Shown here: positions 5,931 through 6,584 of the stretch, piece by piece
How the letters are laid out: each line of letters opens with the position of its first letter
Position numbering within the stretch: the first letter of the stretch is position 1
Source of the DNA: Paludibacter sp.
GTDB taxonomy: Bacteria > Bacteroidota > Bacteroidia > Bacteroidales > Paludibacteraceae
DNA: 6,584 nt
Assembly (NCBI GenBank): GCA_031284665.1
Contig: JAITXR010000155.1
Location: 1-6,584 of the forward strand
Reading direction: 5' to 3'
Notes under the pieces: generated by a model
Database searches by the model: none
What the model was told of the DNA's origin: nothing
What the model saw: only the letters and a program-made list of their open reading frames with translations
Position numbers and translations under genes: made by a program

Positions 5931-6584
5931 TTATTTTATATTTTTTGTTCGCCAAATTGCCATTGGATGTTCTTTTATTCGAGCAATGATTTGTGCATCA
6001 TCAAAAAGCAATTCCGGTTGATAAATCCCCTGCTCGAATTTTTTTATAAAATCTATTTCATTTTTCGGCAGTTTCATTAAATCTGCAAGAAAATTTATTA
6101 CTTCTGTTTTTGCTGTTTCAAAATCAAAATTTTCGGATTTTCGCAAAACAGGAACAAGTGTTGAACGTATTTTCGGAAATTTCAATTTATTGATATTTTC
6201 AAAAGTGAAAGGCAAAATTATTTCATTTTTCCCACCCACAGTTAAATAAAATATAATTATTTTGCGCAAAAGTTCTTTGTTATCAGAATTTACGGCATTG
6301 TGATTGATGATATTATGTACATCGTACAAATCGCGCGCTGCGGCACGTTCGATGAGTGCTTTAATTTTGCTACCGAACAATTCAATTTCTGCAAGCGTAT
6401 TTATCTGAAAATCAGCGTTTAATATCTCTGATTTGATTTTTCGTTTTTCTGTTGGGAAAATATGCTCTCGCATCGAATAATTAATTTCCACTTTTAGTAC
6501 ATCGCGATTTCCTGCTGCATTTTGAAAATAAAACGCCCACGAATCAAGCGAATGTGGATTTTTTGTATGCGGACTTAATGCATA
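5931..6584 (-). CDS. AbiEii-type nucleotidyltransferase toxin, C-terminal 217 residues (5' end cut by right edge)
   Basis: The frame is open from the right edge to the TAA at 5931-5933, so the gene is partial. The GTG at 6489-6491 is an internal Val codon: in-frame sequence upstream of it (LDSWAFYFQNAAGNRDVLK) is continuous with the protein. The fragment looks like the nucleotidyltransferase AbiEii family (DUF1814), toxins of type IV toxin-antitoxin and abortive-infection systems. Supporting pieces are the strand LKVEINYSMR (fragment residues 30-39) and the signature GSKIKALIERAAARDLYDVH (71-90), matching the family's conserved Lys...Arg...RD-x-x-D helix. The catalytic nucleotidyltransferase motif and the usual AbiEi antitoxin gene would lie beyond 6584. 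The gene ends 15 nt before the KAS III start and on the same strand, so read-through is possible. Some relatives are solitary and may not be toxins. Confidence 0.75.
   Translation of the reverse strand, partial: YALSPHTKNPHSLDSWAFYFQNAAGNRDVLKVEINYSMREHIFPTEKRKIKSEILNADFQINTLAEIELFGSKIKALIERAAARDLYDVHNIINHNAVNSDNKELLRKIIIFYLTVGGKNEIILPFTFENINKLKFPKIRSTLVPVLRKSENFDFETAKTEVINFLADLMKLPKNEIDFIKKFEQGIYQPELLFDDAQIIARIKEHPMAIWRTKNIK

Noticed and set aside
6489..6491. GTG as the start codon of the AbiEii-like gene
   Set aside because: The frame stays open to the window edge with residues that fit the family, so this codon is an internal Val and the real start is outside the window.

Overview
The window looks like chromosomal DNA from a member of the Bacteroidetes, probably near the Bacteroidales or Flavobacteria; I cannot go to genus. 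The reasons are AT-rich sequence, start codons preceded by A/T runs instead of Shine-Dalgarno sites, a promoter box of the Bacteroidetes type (TAnnTTTG), and protein families common in that phylum. Every gene I can support lies on the minus strand, so the window reads biologically from right to left.

The right edge (5931-6584) holds the C-terminal part of an AbiEii-type nucleotidyltransferase toxin whose catalytic N-terminus lies outside the window. After a 15-nt gap come five tightly packed genes that look like one operon: a ketoacyl-ACP synthase III-like enzyme (4911-5915), an MBOAT membrane O-acyltransferase of the AlgI type (3424-4905), a membrane-anchored SGNH-hydrolase-like protein (2371-3327), a fucosyltransferase-like glycosyltransferase (1387-2367) and a GT2 glycosyltransferase (373-1380). 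Gaps between these five are 3 to 6 nt, except for 96 nt between the MBOAT and SGNH genes.

Together these genes suggest the end of a surface-glycan locus. The two glycosyltransferases would build the glycan, the MBOAT/SGNH pair would add or handle acyl groups at the membrane, and the KAS III-like enzyme could make or supply an acyl chain. The polymer and the acyl group cannot be read from this window.

An AT-rich intergenic region (78-372) follows the operon. It holds an imperfect inverted repeat of about 50 bp carrying a consensus DnaA box, an A/T-rich tandem repeat with a 21-bp period, a short palindrome, and a Bacteroidetes-type promoter box that probably drives the last gene. That gene (1-77) is the start of a small lipoprotein cut by the left edge. 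I see no tRNA, rRNA, CRISPR array or insertion sequence.
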